From NCBI GenBank assembly GCA_017883205.1, contig JADGNZ010000002.1, forward strand, positions 62,001 through 126,000: DNA of 64,000 bases, given 5' to 3'. The notes beneath the pieces were generated by a model. That model saw only the letters and a list, made by a program, of their open reading frames with translations. It made no database searches and had not been told where the DNA came from. The position numbers and the translations under genes were made by a program. This document shows positions 26,929-35,870 of this stretch, piece after piece. Source of the stretch: Thermoanaerobaculia bacterium (GTDB taxonomy: Bacteria; Acidobacteriota; Thermoanaerobaculia; Gp7-AA8). Positions within the stretch are counted from its first letter, which is position 1. The number at the start of each line of letters is the position of its first letter.

Positions 26929-28437
26929 ATGCACATCCTCACCTCGGATCAGATGAAATCGATCGACCGGCGCGCCACGGAGCGCTTCGGCGTTCCGTCG
27001 ATCGTGCTGATGGAAAACGCGGCACTGGCCGTCGTCGACGCGATGGGCGATCACTACCCCGACTGCGACCGCGCTGCGATCTTCTGCGGTCTCGGCGCGA
27101 ATGGCGGCGATGGATTCGCGGTGGCGCGGCATCTCGAACAGCGCGGCGTCGTGCCGATAGTTTTCATCGTCGGCGATCGAAAGAAGATCGGCGGCGACGC
27201 GGCGGCGAATCTCGCCATTTGCGAACGCCTCGGCCTGCAGATCCACGACATCGTCGACGACGACTCGCTCAACGAAGCGCTGGTACACGCCTCCGACGCC
27301 GATCTCGTCATCGACGCGATCTTCGGCACCGGTCTCAATCGCGCACCTGAGGGGCTTTACGCAGAGACGATCGTGTCGATGATGGAGCTCGGACTGCCGA
27401 TCGTTGCCGTCGATCTTCCCAGCGGCGCGAACGCATCGAGCGCGGAGACCTTCGAGCCGTGCGTCCAGGCGGCGCTCACGATCACCTTCGCAGCTCCGAA
27501 GATCTGCCACGTCTTCGAGCCGGCAGCCGTCAGTTGCGGCGAGGTGATCGTCGCCGACATCTCGATTCCCACCGCCGCCATCGAGGATGAAAACATCACG
27601 CTGGCTTTGACGACGCCGTCCGATGTGCGCCCGCATTTCGCGCCGCGCCTGGCCTCGACGCACAAAGGCACGTACGGCCACGTGGCCATCATCGCCGGCT
27701 CGCCCGGCCGCAGCGGGGCGGCGGTTCTGGCGGCCCGAGGAGCGATTCGCAGCGGCGCGGGACTCGTGACGGTCGCGACCGACGCTGAGACGGCGAGGCT
27801 CGTCAACGCGGGATCGATCGAGTCGATGACCTACTCGGGCGATGACGTCATCGCGTTTGCCAAGGGTAAGGACGCGGTGCTCATCGGACCCGGGCTGCCC
27901 GATGACAAGACCAGCTACGCACGCGTCCGCGGTCTGGTGGCCGCGATCGAACGTCCGCTCGTCATCGACGCATCGGCGTTGAACGCGTTTGAATCACGCG
28001 CAAGCGACATCAACCCATCGCGCCGCCCGCGCGTTCTCACGCCGCATCCCGGCGAGCTGGCCCGACTCCTCGGCACAACGGCGAGCGAGGTAAACGCGCA
28101 TCGCATCGACGTCGCACGCGAAGCAGCACGTCTCACCGGCTGCGTCGTCGTGCTCAAAGGTTTCCAGTCGCTGATCGCCGAACCCGATGGACATGTGAAC
28201 GTCAATCCAACCGGCAACCCCGGCATGGCCACCGGCGGTATGGGGGACGTCCTCGGCGGCATGATCGCCGCGCTCCTGGCGCGCGGCATCGATCCGTTCC
28301 ATGCCGCAATCGCCGCCGTGTACGTCCACGGATTCACGGGCGACATGCTCAAGGACGAAATGGGCGACACGGGACTCGCGGCCGGCGATCTCGCCGAGCG
28401 GATTCCGCACGCGATCAAGCGACTGCGCGAAACATAG
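26929..28437 (+). CDS. nnr: Bifunctional NAD(P)H-hydrate epimerase / ADP-dependent NAD(P)H-hydrate dehydratase
   Basis: 502 aa. The N-terminal epimerase half (about 1-215) has MLTSDQM-like ITSDQMKSIDRRA, the nucleotide loop GLGANGGDGFAVAR and IDAIFGTGLN. The C-terminal ribokinase-like dehydratase (about 225-500) has AGSPGRSGAAVLAARGAIRSGAGLVTVAT, TPHPGE and NPGMATGGMGDVLGGMI. Together they repair hydrated NADH and NADPH, converting the S form with ADP and epimerising the R form. It is a housekeeping gene; its stop is 2 bp from that of the converging DUF4388 gene. Confidence 0.96.
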   Translation: MHILTSDQMKSIDRRATERFGVPSIVLMENAALAVVDAMGDHYPDCDRAAIFCGLGANGGDGFAVARHLEQRGVVPIVFIVGDRKKIGGDAAANLAICERLGLQIHDIVDDDSLNEALVHASDADLVIDAIFGTGLNRAPEGLYAETIVSMMELGLPIVAVDLPSGANASSAETFEPCVQAALTITFAAPKICHVFEPAAVSCGEVIVADISIPTAAIEDENITLALTTPSDVRPHFAPRLASTHKGTYGHVAIIAGSPGRSGAAVLAARGAIRSGAGLVTVATDAETARLVNAGSIESMTYSGDDVIAFAKGKDAVLIGPGLPDDKTSYARVRGLVAAIERPLVIDASALNAFESRASDINPSRRPRVLTPHPGELARLLGTTASEVNAHRIDVAREAARLTGCVVVLKGFQSLIAEPDGHVNVNPTGNPGMATGGMGDVLGGMIAALLARGIDPFHAAIAAVYVHGFTGDMLKDEMGDTGLAAGDLAERIPHAIKRLRET

Positions 28438-28439
28438 GA

Positions 28440-30830
28440 TCAGGCCTCACGCACCGTCTCGGCGAGCGCGCCGCGCTCGAGCCAGTGCGCGACGAGGCGG
28501 CGTATGCGGAAGGAATCACTTGCAAGTTGCCGCTCGCACTCCGCGATGCTCGTGCCAGACGACGCCTTGATCCACACCTCGCGCGCCAACGCCGGATCCT
28601 CTTCCTCTTCAAGCGGCGTCGGCTTGTAATTCGTCTTCATCAACGTCATGTCGTCGGGAACGAGGGCGGTGAGGCGCTGCAGCTCATCGTTGCGGCGCAT
28701 CCCTTCGAGAACCAGGCCGACGATTTCTTTGGGGACGGTGTCGCTGGCCAACTTGTCCGGAGGATATGGAACGAACGCAAACGTACCCGCCATCGGACGT
28801 TCCAGGGTCTGGAAAAGAGCTTCCTCTCCCCGCAGGTGCCCCATCTGCGCATTGAGGAACTTCCCGTCGACGAAGACCAGCTTGGCCACGGCAACCTTCT
28901 GTTTGTTCGTGAGTGTGAGCATCCCCGAGGCGCCCATTTCCGCGAGCGTTTGCATCACGGCCGGCAAGCCGAAGAATTCGAGCTCGCCCGCAAGTGTGGC
29001 CACCGCCTCGGCGCGTGGCACAACCTCTCCCGGCGACCATTTCGCGAGCACTTGCGCCGCTGCGCGGCCGACGTCGTGATCCGGAAAGCGTCGCGCAATA
29101 TCTCGAAAAAGATCCTCGGTCAGTTCGGATCGCGTTCCAGAAAGAGCCTCGATGAGACGAACGGTGGCCTCCTGTTTTCTGGGCAGGAGGCGGCCCAGAA
29201 GTTTCCCGGGGATCTCCTCGCGCAGCGCTTTGAGGAGGAGATCGACCGTGCCTTCGTCGAACGACAGATCGAACTGCCCGAGTGCAGCGAGCCGGCCCCG
29301 CGCATCGCCCAGCAACGGACTGGCCTTCATCCCGTGCCGGGCGACCGTGAGCAGCGCGGCGGACGTGCCGATCCGCGCCAACGCGCTGATGATGCGGTCG
29401 AGCAGCTTCCGCATCTCGCCGGCCGGGTACGCCGAGGTTTCTTCGCGAAGGAGCTTGGCCTCGAATTGAGCCAGCCGCGTGGTCAGCAGCTTCGCGGACG
29501 CCTCGGTCTTGATCAACCCGAGCGCAGTCGTGGCTTCCTTGATCACGTAAATGAGCTGACCAGGCTCCGAGGCTTTGGTCAGGCAATCGAACTCGCGTCC
29601 GGCCGCCTCCTGCGAATCGCGCGGAATCCGGTGCAGGAGATAGATGAGGTTCCGGAGGTAGTACGTGGCGTGCTCGGGCCTGCGCAATTCAAGTTCGAGC
29701 TCGTCGAGCGCGCTATCGCGGCCGATCGCGCCGTACGCCTCGATGAAGCCGAGGAGCAAGCGTCTACGTTCCGCCCGCGGCTCTCTGCGCAGATTCTGAA
29801 AGAGTGTCTGCAGTTGAAGCGTCGGAAAGAACTCGAGCGCGATCTTGACGGCGGCGTGTTTCGATCGCGTCTCCGCGTACTTTCGCAACTGCGCCGCGTT
29901 AATCATCTCCACAGCCTCGGCGCGAAACTGGTCGACCGCTGCGATGTCGAGCTTCTTCTCTGCGATCGAGTCTTCCGCCAGATCGAGCATCCAGAGCGCG
30001 GCACCGAGCGCGTTCTGATTGAACTTCTCGATCGCCGCGGTGACCAGCTCGCGAAATCGCTTCATGGCGACCTCGGAGCTCTCGGCGAGACCGATGATCT
30101 TTTCCATCGCGCCGACCTGCGACGGCGGTCTCACGTTGGACCCGGGCAGCAGGCTCGCCACATCCCACGACGGCATCCCGCCGCCGAGGATCACGAAGAC
30201 GTTTCCTTCGCCACCTCCCGCGAGCGGGCGGAGCTGCTCGAGATACTGATTCAGTTGCTGCGCGTTCTGCGATCGCGTCGCGGCCATCGCCAGGAGTTGC
30301 GCAATCGCCTGCGGCTCAGCCGGCGCTCCCTTCGATCCGGCTTCCGCTTTCTCCCGCGTCAGGCGATCGAAGATCAGCGAAAACTGTTTTGCCAGGTGCA
30401 TCTCGGGCGTCTCGACCGGCGTGCTCAGCGCCGGCATCTGCGCCGGAGCGACGGTGTCCTGCAGCGACGCGGCCGTCGCACGCGACATCCGCATCGTGGA
30501 GAGGTCGCTCCGCAACCGATCGCGGTCCGGCTCGGGGCAAAGACGCACGGCCACGCCTGTGGCCCGATCCAGATAGTTCGCCACCGCTTCGCGATCGAGC
30601 AGGTTCAGCTCACCCGTGACGTAGATCTTTTTCAGTGCGAGGAGAAGGAGATCCCGAGGCGCGATCGACTGCGACGTCTTCTCCGCTGTCCACGTCGCGA
30701 CGAGCTGCATCAGGACGTCCGGCGGCTGCGCCATCAGCGTCGCCAACGCGTACGACGCCGCAGACGGCGGAATCTCATCATCGAGATACCGCCGGAACAT
30801 CGCCAGTGCCGCAACAACCGTTTCGCTCAT
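28440..30830 (-). CDS. Large HEAT-like repeat protein with DUF4388 domain
   Basis: 796 aa, no signal peptide. Residues 1-600 are almost entirely helical, with repeats of about 35-40 residues resembling HEAT units. A DUF4388-type domain follows (about 612-700, LAGELEFFGLPAVMQTLAEM then GMLTLTNKQKVAVAKLVFVDGKFLNAQMGHLRGEEALFQTL). DUF4388 (PatA N-terminal-like) occurs in bacterial regulatory proteins and is thought to mediate protein interactions. The C-terminus carries a second small helical region. The protein probably works as a cytoplasmic scaffold or regulator; the partner is unknown. A very long open frame on the opposite strand is a composition artefact. Confidence 0.8.
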   Translation of the reverse strand: MSETVVAALAMFRRYLDDEIPPSAASYALATLMAQPPDVLMQLVATWTAEKTSQSIAPRDLLLLALKKIYVTGELNLLDREAVANYLDRATGVAVRLCPEPDRDRLRSDLSTMRMSRATAASLQDTVAPAQMPALSTPVETPEMHLAKQFSLIFDRLTREKAEAGSKGAPAEPQAIAQLLAMAATRSQNAQQLNQYLEQLRPLAGGGEGNVFVILGGGMPSWDVASLLPGSNVRPPSQVGAMEKIIGLAESSEVAMKRFRELVTAAIEKFNQNALGAALWMLDLAEDSIAEKKLDIAAVDQFRAEAVEMINAAQLRKYAETRSKHAAVKIALEFFPTLQLQTLFQNLRREPRAERRRLLLGFIEAYGAIGRDSALDELELELRRPEHATYYLRNLIYLLHRIPRDSQEAAGREFDCLTKASEPGQLIYVIKEATTALGLIKTEASAKLLTTRLAQFEAKLLREETSAYPAGEMRKLLDRIISALARIGTSAALLTVARHGMKASPLLGDARGRLAALGQFDLSFDEGTVDLLLKALREEIPGKLLGRLLPRKQEATVRLIEALSGTRSELTEDLFRDIARRFPDHDVGRAAAQVLAKWSPGEVVPRAEAVATLAGELEFFGLPAVMQTLAEMGASGMLTLTNKQKVAVAKLVFVDGKFLNAQMGHLRGEEALFQTLERPMAGTFAFVPYPPDKLASDTVPKEIVGLVLEGMRRNDELQRLTALVPDDMTLMKTNYKPTPLEEEEDPALAREVWIKASSGTSIAECERQLASDSFRIRRLVAHWLERGALAETVREA

Positions 30831-30858
30831 TCCGTACGCCGCAATCGGCTAGTTGCCG

Positions 30859-31068
30859 TCAAGACCGATCCATTTTCTCCCGGAAGCCGGTCGTCCGAAT
30901 GCCGCGGACAAATCCGCGCATCACCGCGATTGGCCTGTCTGGCACCATCATGATCACTCCAGCCTTCGCGACGAACTCGAACTCCTGGCCTGGACGAACA
31001 TCCATCTGGGTTCGGATCTCCTTCGGGATGACGATTCGATACTTCGATGAGACTCTTGTTCGCGCCAT
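30859..31068 (-). CDS. AbrB/MazE/SpoVT family DNA-binding protein, solitary
   Basis: 69 aa from ATG 31068, preceded by GGAGGAAAG. The swapped-hairpin AbrB fold is clear: RVSSKYRIVIPKEIRTQMDVRPGQEFEFVAKAGVIMMVP. Proteins of this size are normally antitoxins of VapC or MazF-like toxins, but no toxin gene follows; the DUF4388 gene starts 28 bp downstream. It may be an orphan antitoxin or a regulator of the downstream gene. It is divergent from tsaE. Confidence 0.85.
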   Translation of the reverse strand: MARTRVSSKYRIVIPKEIRTQMDVRPGQEFEFVAKAGVIMMVPDRPIAVMRGFVRGIRTTGFREKMDRS

Positions 31069-31142
31069 GCTTTCCTCCGCATCGGGCAACCATCGGTGAT
31101 CGTAATACGGTCGGACGCGACAAACCGCGATAATCAGCGCTT

Positions 31143-31565
31143 GTGACCCAGTTCCTCTGCCGCACCGAATCCGAAACCGAGGCCGCCGGCCGCGCGATTG
31201 CGCGCACGCTCGCGCCCGATGCCGTCGTCCACCTCGTCGGCGACCTCGGCGCCGGCAAGACGTTCCTCGCCCGCGCCATCGCCGCGGAGCTGGGCGCGAA
31301 TCCGCTGGATGTGGCGTCGCCGTCGTTCGCGATCGTTCACGAATACCCGGTCGCAGGCCGCGCGCCAATCATCCACATCGACGGCTACCGACTCTCCGAG
31401 AATCGCCGCGAATGGCTGGAGATCGGAATCCCGGAGTTGCTACAGGGCCCGGGAGTGAAGCTGATCGAATGGCCGAAAGGCGCATTCACGGAGTTCGAGG
31501 ATGGGCATGTGGAGATCGCGATTCGCGTGCTCGATGACGGAGCGCGTGAGATCAGCGTGACGTAG
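31143..31565 (+). CDS. tsaE: tRNA threonylcarbamoyladenosine biosynthesis ATPase TsaE
   Basis: 140 aa from GTG 31143. Walker A GDLGAGKT (33-40), switch region SPSFAIVHEY, the IDGYRL strand and the IEWPKG motif identify TsaE. It drives the TsaBD complex that makes t6A37 in ANN-decoding tRNAs, which is essential in most bacteria. The usual neighbours (tsaB, rimI) are not present. A hairpin repeat starts 14 bp after the stop. Confidence 0.95.
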   Translation: MTQFLCRTESETEAAGRAIARTLAPDAVVHLVGDLGAGKTFLARAIAAELGANPLDVASPSFAIVHEYPVAGRAPIIHIDGYRLSENRREWLEIGIPELLQGPGVKLIEWPKGAFTEFEDGHVEIAIRVLDDGAREISVT

Positions 31566-31578
31566 TCCGAATCGAAAG

Positions 31579-31672
31579 CTCACGCGAAGGCGCGAAGAAG
31601 CTGGTAATGTTTTTTTCGCGTCTTCGCGTCTTCGCGTCTTCGCGTCTTCGCGTCTTCGCGTCTTCGCGTGAG
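31579..31672. repeat. Octamer-expanded dispersed hairpin (TCTTCGCG)6
   Basis: CTCACGCGAAGGCGCGAAGA (31579-31598) faces six perfect tandem TCTTCGCG octamers (31621-31668) ending in TGAG. The arms pair like those of the GCGGAGAC family. The run of identical octamers indicates replication slippage. It separates converging tsaE and alcohol dehydrogenase genes and could terminate both. Confidence 0.9.
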
Positions 31673-31676
31673 TCCT

Positions 31677-32702
31677 TCATCGCGTCACGACAGCCCGAAG
31701 GTGGCTCGTTCCGCGGTCGAGATCATCGAGCACTTCGTTGATCGCTTGCGCTTCGAGTGGGACGCGGCGTGTGATTGCCGACGAGAGGTCGATATCGCCG
31801 CGGCGGGCGAGGTCCATCAACTCGGGGAGCTCGCTCAGGAGGTGGTCGGAGCAGCCGATGATGCGGCGTTCGCGCGTGAGGACGTCGGCGTAGGGATCGA
31901 AAGTGAAGGGCTGCGGGCCGAGGGCGACGAGGACGAGGCGGCCGCCGGGGGCGAGTGATTGCAGTGCGGCGAGCCGCGGCGATGCGATGCCGGCGAGATC
32001 GAGGACGACATCGGCTCCATGCCCGCCTGTGATGCGCCTGATCTCGTTGGCGAGATCGTCGCGCCTGGCGTCGATGCCAACTGCGCCAAGGGCTGCGGCT
32101 GCTGCAAGTTTTTCGGGAACAACGTCGATTGCTGTGATCGAGCTGGCTCCGAGCGCGCCGGCGAGTTGCAGCGCGGAGACGCCGAGACCCCCGAATCCGA
32201 TGATGGCGAGCGATTCGCCGGGTTGAAGTCCGGCCAGCCGCAACGCGTGGTAGACGGTGGCGGTCGAGCACATCATCACCGCGGCCTCATCGAACGGAAT
32301 GGACGGCGCAATGAGCACCGCGTTGCGAGCGGGGACGACGATCCACTCGGCGAAGCCGCCGTCGCGTTCCTTTCCGAACATCTCGCCGTGAGCACAGAAC
32401 TGCTCGCCGCCGCGGAGGCAATCGTGGCATTTGCCGCACGAGACGAGGTAGTGCACAGCGACGCGATCGCCGACCGCGACGTTGGTGACGTCGTTACCGA
32501 TCTCGAGGACGACGCCGGCGATCTCATGGCCGAGGGTGATCGGGAGCGCGACGCGGCCACGTCCGGCGCGGTAGTGCGCATCGCTATGGCAAACCCCGGC
32601 GGCGCGGATCTCGACGATGACTTCGTCGGCGGCGGGGGCAGGATCGGGGATCTCCTGGTCCACGAGCGGCTGGGCGGGTTCAATCAATCGGACGGATTGC
32701 AT
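31677..32702 (-). CDS. Zinc-dependent alcohol dehydrogenase (MDR family)
   Basis: 341 aa from ATG 32702; the open frame upstream is repeat sequence. Catalytic zinc ligands are in AGVCHSDAH (Cys36) and TLGHEIAGVV. The structural zinc lobe CGKCHDCLRGGEQFC is complete. A Rossmann domain with GFGGLGVSALQLA follows. It oxidises alcohols or reduces aldehydes with NAD(P); the exact substrate is unknown. It has no operon partners and is flanked by dispersed hairpins on both sides. Confidence 0.93.
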   Translation of the reverse strand: MQSVRLIEPAQPLVDQEIPDPAPAADEVIVEIRAAGVCHSDAHYRAGRGRVALPITLGHEIAGVVLEIGNDVTNVAVGDRVAVHYLVSCGKCHDCLRGGEQFCAHGEMFGKERDGGFAEWIVVPARNAVLIAPSIPFDEAAVMMCSTATVYHALRLAGLQPGESLAIIGFGGLGVSALQLAGALGASSITAIDVVPEKLAAAAALGAVGIDARRDDLANEIRRITGGHGADVVLDLAGIASPRLAALQSLAPGGRLVLVALGPQPFTFDPYADVLTRERRIIGCSDHLLSELPELMDLARRGDIDLSSAITRRVPLEAQAINEVLDDLDRGTSHLRAVVTR

Positions 32703-32722
32703 TGCGGGAAGATACAACGGTG

Positions 32723-32779
32723 TCACGCGGAGGCGCGGAGATGCGGAGAAAACCACCGCGCCTCCGCGTCTCCGCGTGA
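32723..32779. repeat. GCGGAGGC-type dispersed hairpin
   Basis: TCACGCGGAGGCGCGGAG (32723-32740) pairs with 32762-32779 with one mismatch. It is the third member of the octamer hairpin family and sits between the alcohol dehydrogenase start and the response-regulator stop, so it may terminate the two-component operon. Confidence 0.85.
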
Positions 32780-32786
32780 AATGCTT

Positions 32787-33482
32787 TTATCCCGTGAACT
32801 TATATCCAAGCCCGTGTACGGTCACGATGTACTCCGGCTTCGACGGATTCGCTTCGAGCTTTTGACGCAGTGAAGCCACGTGCACATCGACCGTGCGCGT
32901 GACCGGCGTGGCGTCGTAGCCCCACACTTTGTCGAGCAATTCGTCGCGCCCGACGACGGCGCCGCGGTGCTCGACAAAGTAGCGGAGTAGTTTGATCTCG
33001 AGCGTCGACAGCTCCACTGGCGCCCCTTCCCTTCGCACCTCGGCGCTGCGGAAGTCGACGTGGACGGGGCCGAAGGCGAATGAGTCGGAGGCGTTCGCGG
33101 CCATCGTGCGCGAGCGGCGCAGCAGCGCTTCGACGCGGGCGAGCAGCTCCATCATCTCGAAGGGCTTGGTCAGGTAATCGTCAGCACCCAGCTTGAGACC
33201 GACGACGCGGTCGACGACCTGGCCGCGCGCGGTGAGCATCAGGATCGGCGTCTGGATTCCGCGCTGGCGAAGGTCGCGGCAGACATCGAAGCCGTTCTTT
33301 TTCGGCAGCGCCACGTCAAGCACGATGAGGTCGAACGGCGAGCGCGTTCCCGCGGCCAGCGCCGACTCGCCGTCGCTCTGCACGGTCACCGCATATCCCT
33401 CCGACTCGAAGCGGTCGCGTAGTGTGAGGATCAGGCTCTCTTCGTCTTCGACCAGCAGGATGCGCCGCTGCAGCTCAGGCAT
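32787..33482 (-). CDS. OmpR/PhoB-type response regulator
   Basis: 231 aa from ATG 33482, inside the last codons of the kinase gene (8-bp overlap). The receiver domain (1-120) has the acidic pair E12/D13, phosphoacceptor D56 (DLIVLD) and K106. The C-terminal winged helix (about 138-228) ends with TVDVHVASLRQKLEANPSKPEYIVTVHGLGYKF, the OmpR-family signature. Note the order here: kinase gene first, regulator second. Likely targets include the divergent Spy-like gene. Confidence 0.95.
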   Translation of the reverse strand: MPELQRRILLVEDEESLILTLRDRFESEGYAVTVQSDGESALAAGTRSPFDLIVLDVALPKKNGFDVCRDLRQRGIQTPILMLTARGQVVDRVVGLKLGADDYLTKPFEMMELLARVEALLRRSRTMAANASDSFAFGPVHVDFRSAEVRREGAPVELSTLEIKLLRYFVEHRGAVVGRDELLDKVWGYDATPVTRTVDVHVASLRQKLEANPSKPEYIVTVHGLGYKFTG

Positions 33483-35196
33483 GCTGCGCGATCTCCGAAA
33501 CCGGCTCGGCGACGGAACGGGCCGGCAGCCGCAGCGTGAACGCCGCGCCCTGCTCGCGGCGACGCTCGGCGGTGACGCTGCCTCCGTGCGCGGCGGCGAT
33601 CTGCTTGACGATGGTGAGGCCGAGGCCGCTGCCGCGCACGCGATCGGCCCCGCGGCCACGGTAAAACGGCTCGAACAGATGCGGCAGATCGCGCGCGGCA
33701 ATCCCCGTTCCCCGGTCTTCGACACGAATGACGACGCTTCGTTCGTCCGCCGACGCGCTGATCGCCACCCATTTGCCTGACGCGCCGTGGCGGACGGCGT
33801 TGGCGATGAGATTCTGCACGGCACGGGCGAGCGAAGCGGCATCGCCTTCGACGAGCGGCAGTCCGCGATCGACGTGCGTTTCCATCACCACGCTCTGCTC
33901 CTCGGCCATCCATCGGCACGCCGCAACCGCCTCGTCGATCACGACATTGATATCGACGGGCGCGAGCGACAGTTTGCGGCGCGATTGCATGCCGCCATAA
34001 GCCAGCACCTGGCCGATCATCTCGGTCAAACGCCGCGATTCTTTGACGATTGCGTTGCCGTACCGCGCCACTTGCGATTGCTCGGTCACGATCCCGTCGG
34101 CCAGATTCTGGCCGGCCGCAGTGAGCGCAGCGACCGGCGTGTTGAGCTCGTGCGTGACACCGGCAACGAATTCGAGCTGCTGCAATCGCAATCGTTCGGC
34201 GCTGCGAAGCATCGCCACGAGCGCGAGCACCGTGCCGGCGAGAACGGCCAGGATTCCGCCGGTGAGCATCAGATTGCGGCGGCGCGTCGCGCCCACTACT
34301 TCTTCGAGCGAGCCTGCATGATGCCGCACTTGAAGCTGCCAGACTGCCGGATGAACCTGCGGCTCGCGCAGCAGCACAGGGCTATCGAAGGACTCACGCC
34401 GCAGCGCGCGCACACTGAAGATCGGCAGCGTCAAATCAGCGCGAAACGGCGCCGTCGAATCGTCCGAGCGATAGAGGAGATCACCGTTGTCCGACGCGAC
34501 GATGGCCACTTCGTACTGACGGCCCGCCGGCGTGTCAAAGTAGCGATGAGTCAGGTCGGGTAGCAGAATGCGCGTGATGTAGTCGCGATCGAGCTCGACG
34601 ATCGTGTAGGCCGGACATACCGGACCTCCGGCGGGCGGCGCGAACTCGATGTGCGGCATACCCATCGCCGCGCGATGAATCGCCATCATCTTCATGCGCT
34701 CCATCCCGCCGCATGGCACGACGAGCGCTGTCACGCGCGGAATCAGCGGCGGCACGGGACGGCCACCGGCAAATTCGGCGGCGATCATCGGCCGCAGTTC
34801 CGCGAGCGCGGCGGGCCAGGCGACGGGATGAAGGGTGCGCGTCGCCGGATCGACGAGCTCGATCTTGTCGACTCCGTTTGGAGGCACAAAGTAGATGGCT
34901 TTCACGATGCGCGGATCGCGCGATGAGGCTGCCCACTCGTCGTAAATGCGCAGCAGATGGTCCGGCGTCGCTTCCGGAAGCGGCATCTGGAACGCGAAGA
35001 ACATCCGCGTGAGCTCGTGATCGAAGTCGTCGCCGTAATGATGCGCGGCGAACTCGATGCCCGCGTTCATACGCTGGCGCTCGGCATCGGCCATCTCGCC
35101 GATCCAGCGATACTGCAGCGCTCCAAGCACGACGAGCGCCGCGCCCAGGACTGCGAGCGAGATCAGCGCCGCGACGGCGTTGCGGCTGCCTTTCAT
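33475..35196 (-). CDS. Membrane sensor histidine kinase
   Basis: 573 aa. A first helix (about 8-28) and a second (about 310-331) bracket a 280-residue periplasmic sensor of no recognised family, with Cys162 and Cys194 as possible disulfide partners. The HisKA box FVAGVTHELNTPVAALT has H349. The N box NLIANAVRHG, DRGTGIAARDLPHLFEPFYRG and GSGLGLTIVKQIAAAHGG form the ATPase domain. With the regulator downstream and a Spy/CpxP-like gene divergent from it, the system resembles CpxAR-type envelope stress sensing, by inference. Confidence 0.94.
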   Translation of the reverse strand: MKGSRNAVAALISLAVLGAALVVLGALQYRWIGEMADAERQRMNAGIEFAAHHYGDDFDHELTRMFFAFQMPLPEATPDHLLRIYDEWAASSRDPRIVKAIYFVPPNGVDKIELVDPATRTLHPVAWPAALAELRPMIAAEFAGGRPVPPLIPRVTALVVPCGGMERMKMMAIHRAAMGMPHIEFAPPAGGPVCPAYTIVELDRDYITRILLPDLTHRYFDTPAGRQYEVAIVASDNGDLLYRSDDSTAPFRADLTLPIFSVRALRRESFDSPVLLREPQVHPAVWQLQVRHHAGSLEEVVGATRRRNLMLTGGILAVLAGTVLALVAMLRSAERLRLQQLEFVAGVTHELNTPVAALTAAGQNLADGIVTEQSQVARYGNAIVKESRRLTEMIGQVLAYGGMQSRRKLSLAPVDINVVIDEAVAACRWMAEEQSVVMETHVDRGLPLVEGDAASLARAVQNLIANAVRHGASGKWVAISASADERSVVIRVEDRGTGIAARDLPHLFEPFYRGRGADRVRGSGLGLTIVKQIAAAHGGSVTAERRREQGAAFTLRLPARSVAEPVSEIAQHA

Positions 35197-35334
35197 GGGA
35201 GCGAGTCTAGCATCCGCATTTGCGCGGAAATCGATGCGGGAAGCGAGTTTTACGTTTCTTACAAACAGCTTGCGTGTTGTTGATCACTCCGAGGCGTACG
35301 ATGCGTACATTGCCCAACGAAAGGAAACACAAAA

Positions 35335-35805
35335 ATGAAAAAGACCATCGTTGTCCTCGTCGCAGCTCTCTCCATCGCCGCCTTCGCCTACGCCCAGGAA
35401 CCGGAACGGGGTGCCTTCATGCGCCATCCGGGAATGGGCCGCGAAGACATCGTCGCCGCTCTCAACCTCTCGACCGACCAGAAAGTTCAGTGGGACGCCA
35501 TCCACTCGCAGCTCGAGGCATCGATCCTGCCGCTGGTCAGCCAGCACCGCGCCGCGGAAGACCAGCTGAACTCCTCCGCCAACGCATCGAGTCCCGATGC
35601 CACCGAAGTGGGCAGGGCCTACCTGGCCATGCGCGCCGTCGATAAGCAGATCAGGGCTGCGCACGACGCCACACAGGCCAAAGTCGCCGCGATTCTCACG
35701 CCCGACCAGAAGGCGAAGTTCGACGCCATCCACGCCAAAATGGACCACGGCGAACAAGGGCCGATGATGATGAAGATGCCGTTCCCTGGCGAAGCGCACG
35801 AGTAG
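35335..35805 (+). CDS. Spy/CpxP-like periplasmic LTxxQ-motif protein
   Basis: 156 aa with a signal peptide ([20 protein letters not shown]). The mature protein is helical with two LTxxQ-type motifs ([15 protein letters not shown] and [13 protein letters not shown]), the hallmark of the Spy/CpxP/ZraP family. The C-terminus is Met-rich (GPMMMKMPF). Family members are periplasmic chaperones or metal-responsive inhibitors of sensor kinases. The ribosome site AAAGGAAA is good. It is transcribed divergently from the kinase gene and ends at a strong terminator. Confidence 0.87.
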   Translation: MKKTIVVLVAALSIAAFAYAQEPERGAFMRHPGMGREDIVAALNLSTDQKVQWDAIHSQLEASILPLVSQHRAAEDQLNSSANASSPDATEVGRAYLAMRAVDKQIRAAHDATQAKVAAILTPDQKAKFDAIHAKMDHGEQGPMMMKMPFPGEAHE

Positions 35806-35826
35806 ACGCTGCTCCAGCTACTGTTC

Positions 35827-35855
35827 AGGGCCGCCGCCTGGGCGGCCCTTTTTTT
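35827..35855 (+). terminator. Rho-independent terminator of the Spy-like gene
   Basis: AGGGCCGCC (35827-35835) pairs perfectly with GGCGGCCCT (35841-35849) over a 5-nt loop and is followed by seven T. It ends the Spy-like transcript just before purL. Confidence 0.93.
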
Positions 35856-35870
35856 GACAGAATCAGCGGC

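Noticed and set aside
28485-30953. 822-codon open frame antisense to the DUF4388 protein
   Set aside because: It has an Arg-rich, low-complexity translation typical of antisense frames in GC-rich genes, with no domain. The opposite frame has clear DUF4388 and helical-repeat features.
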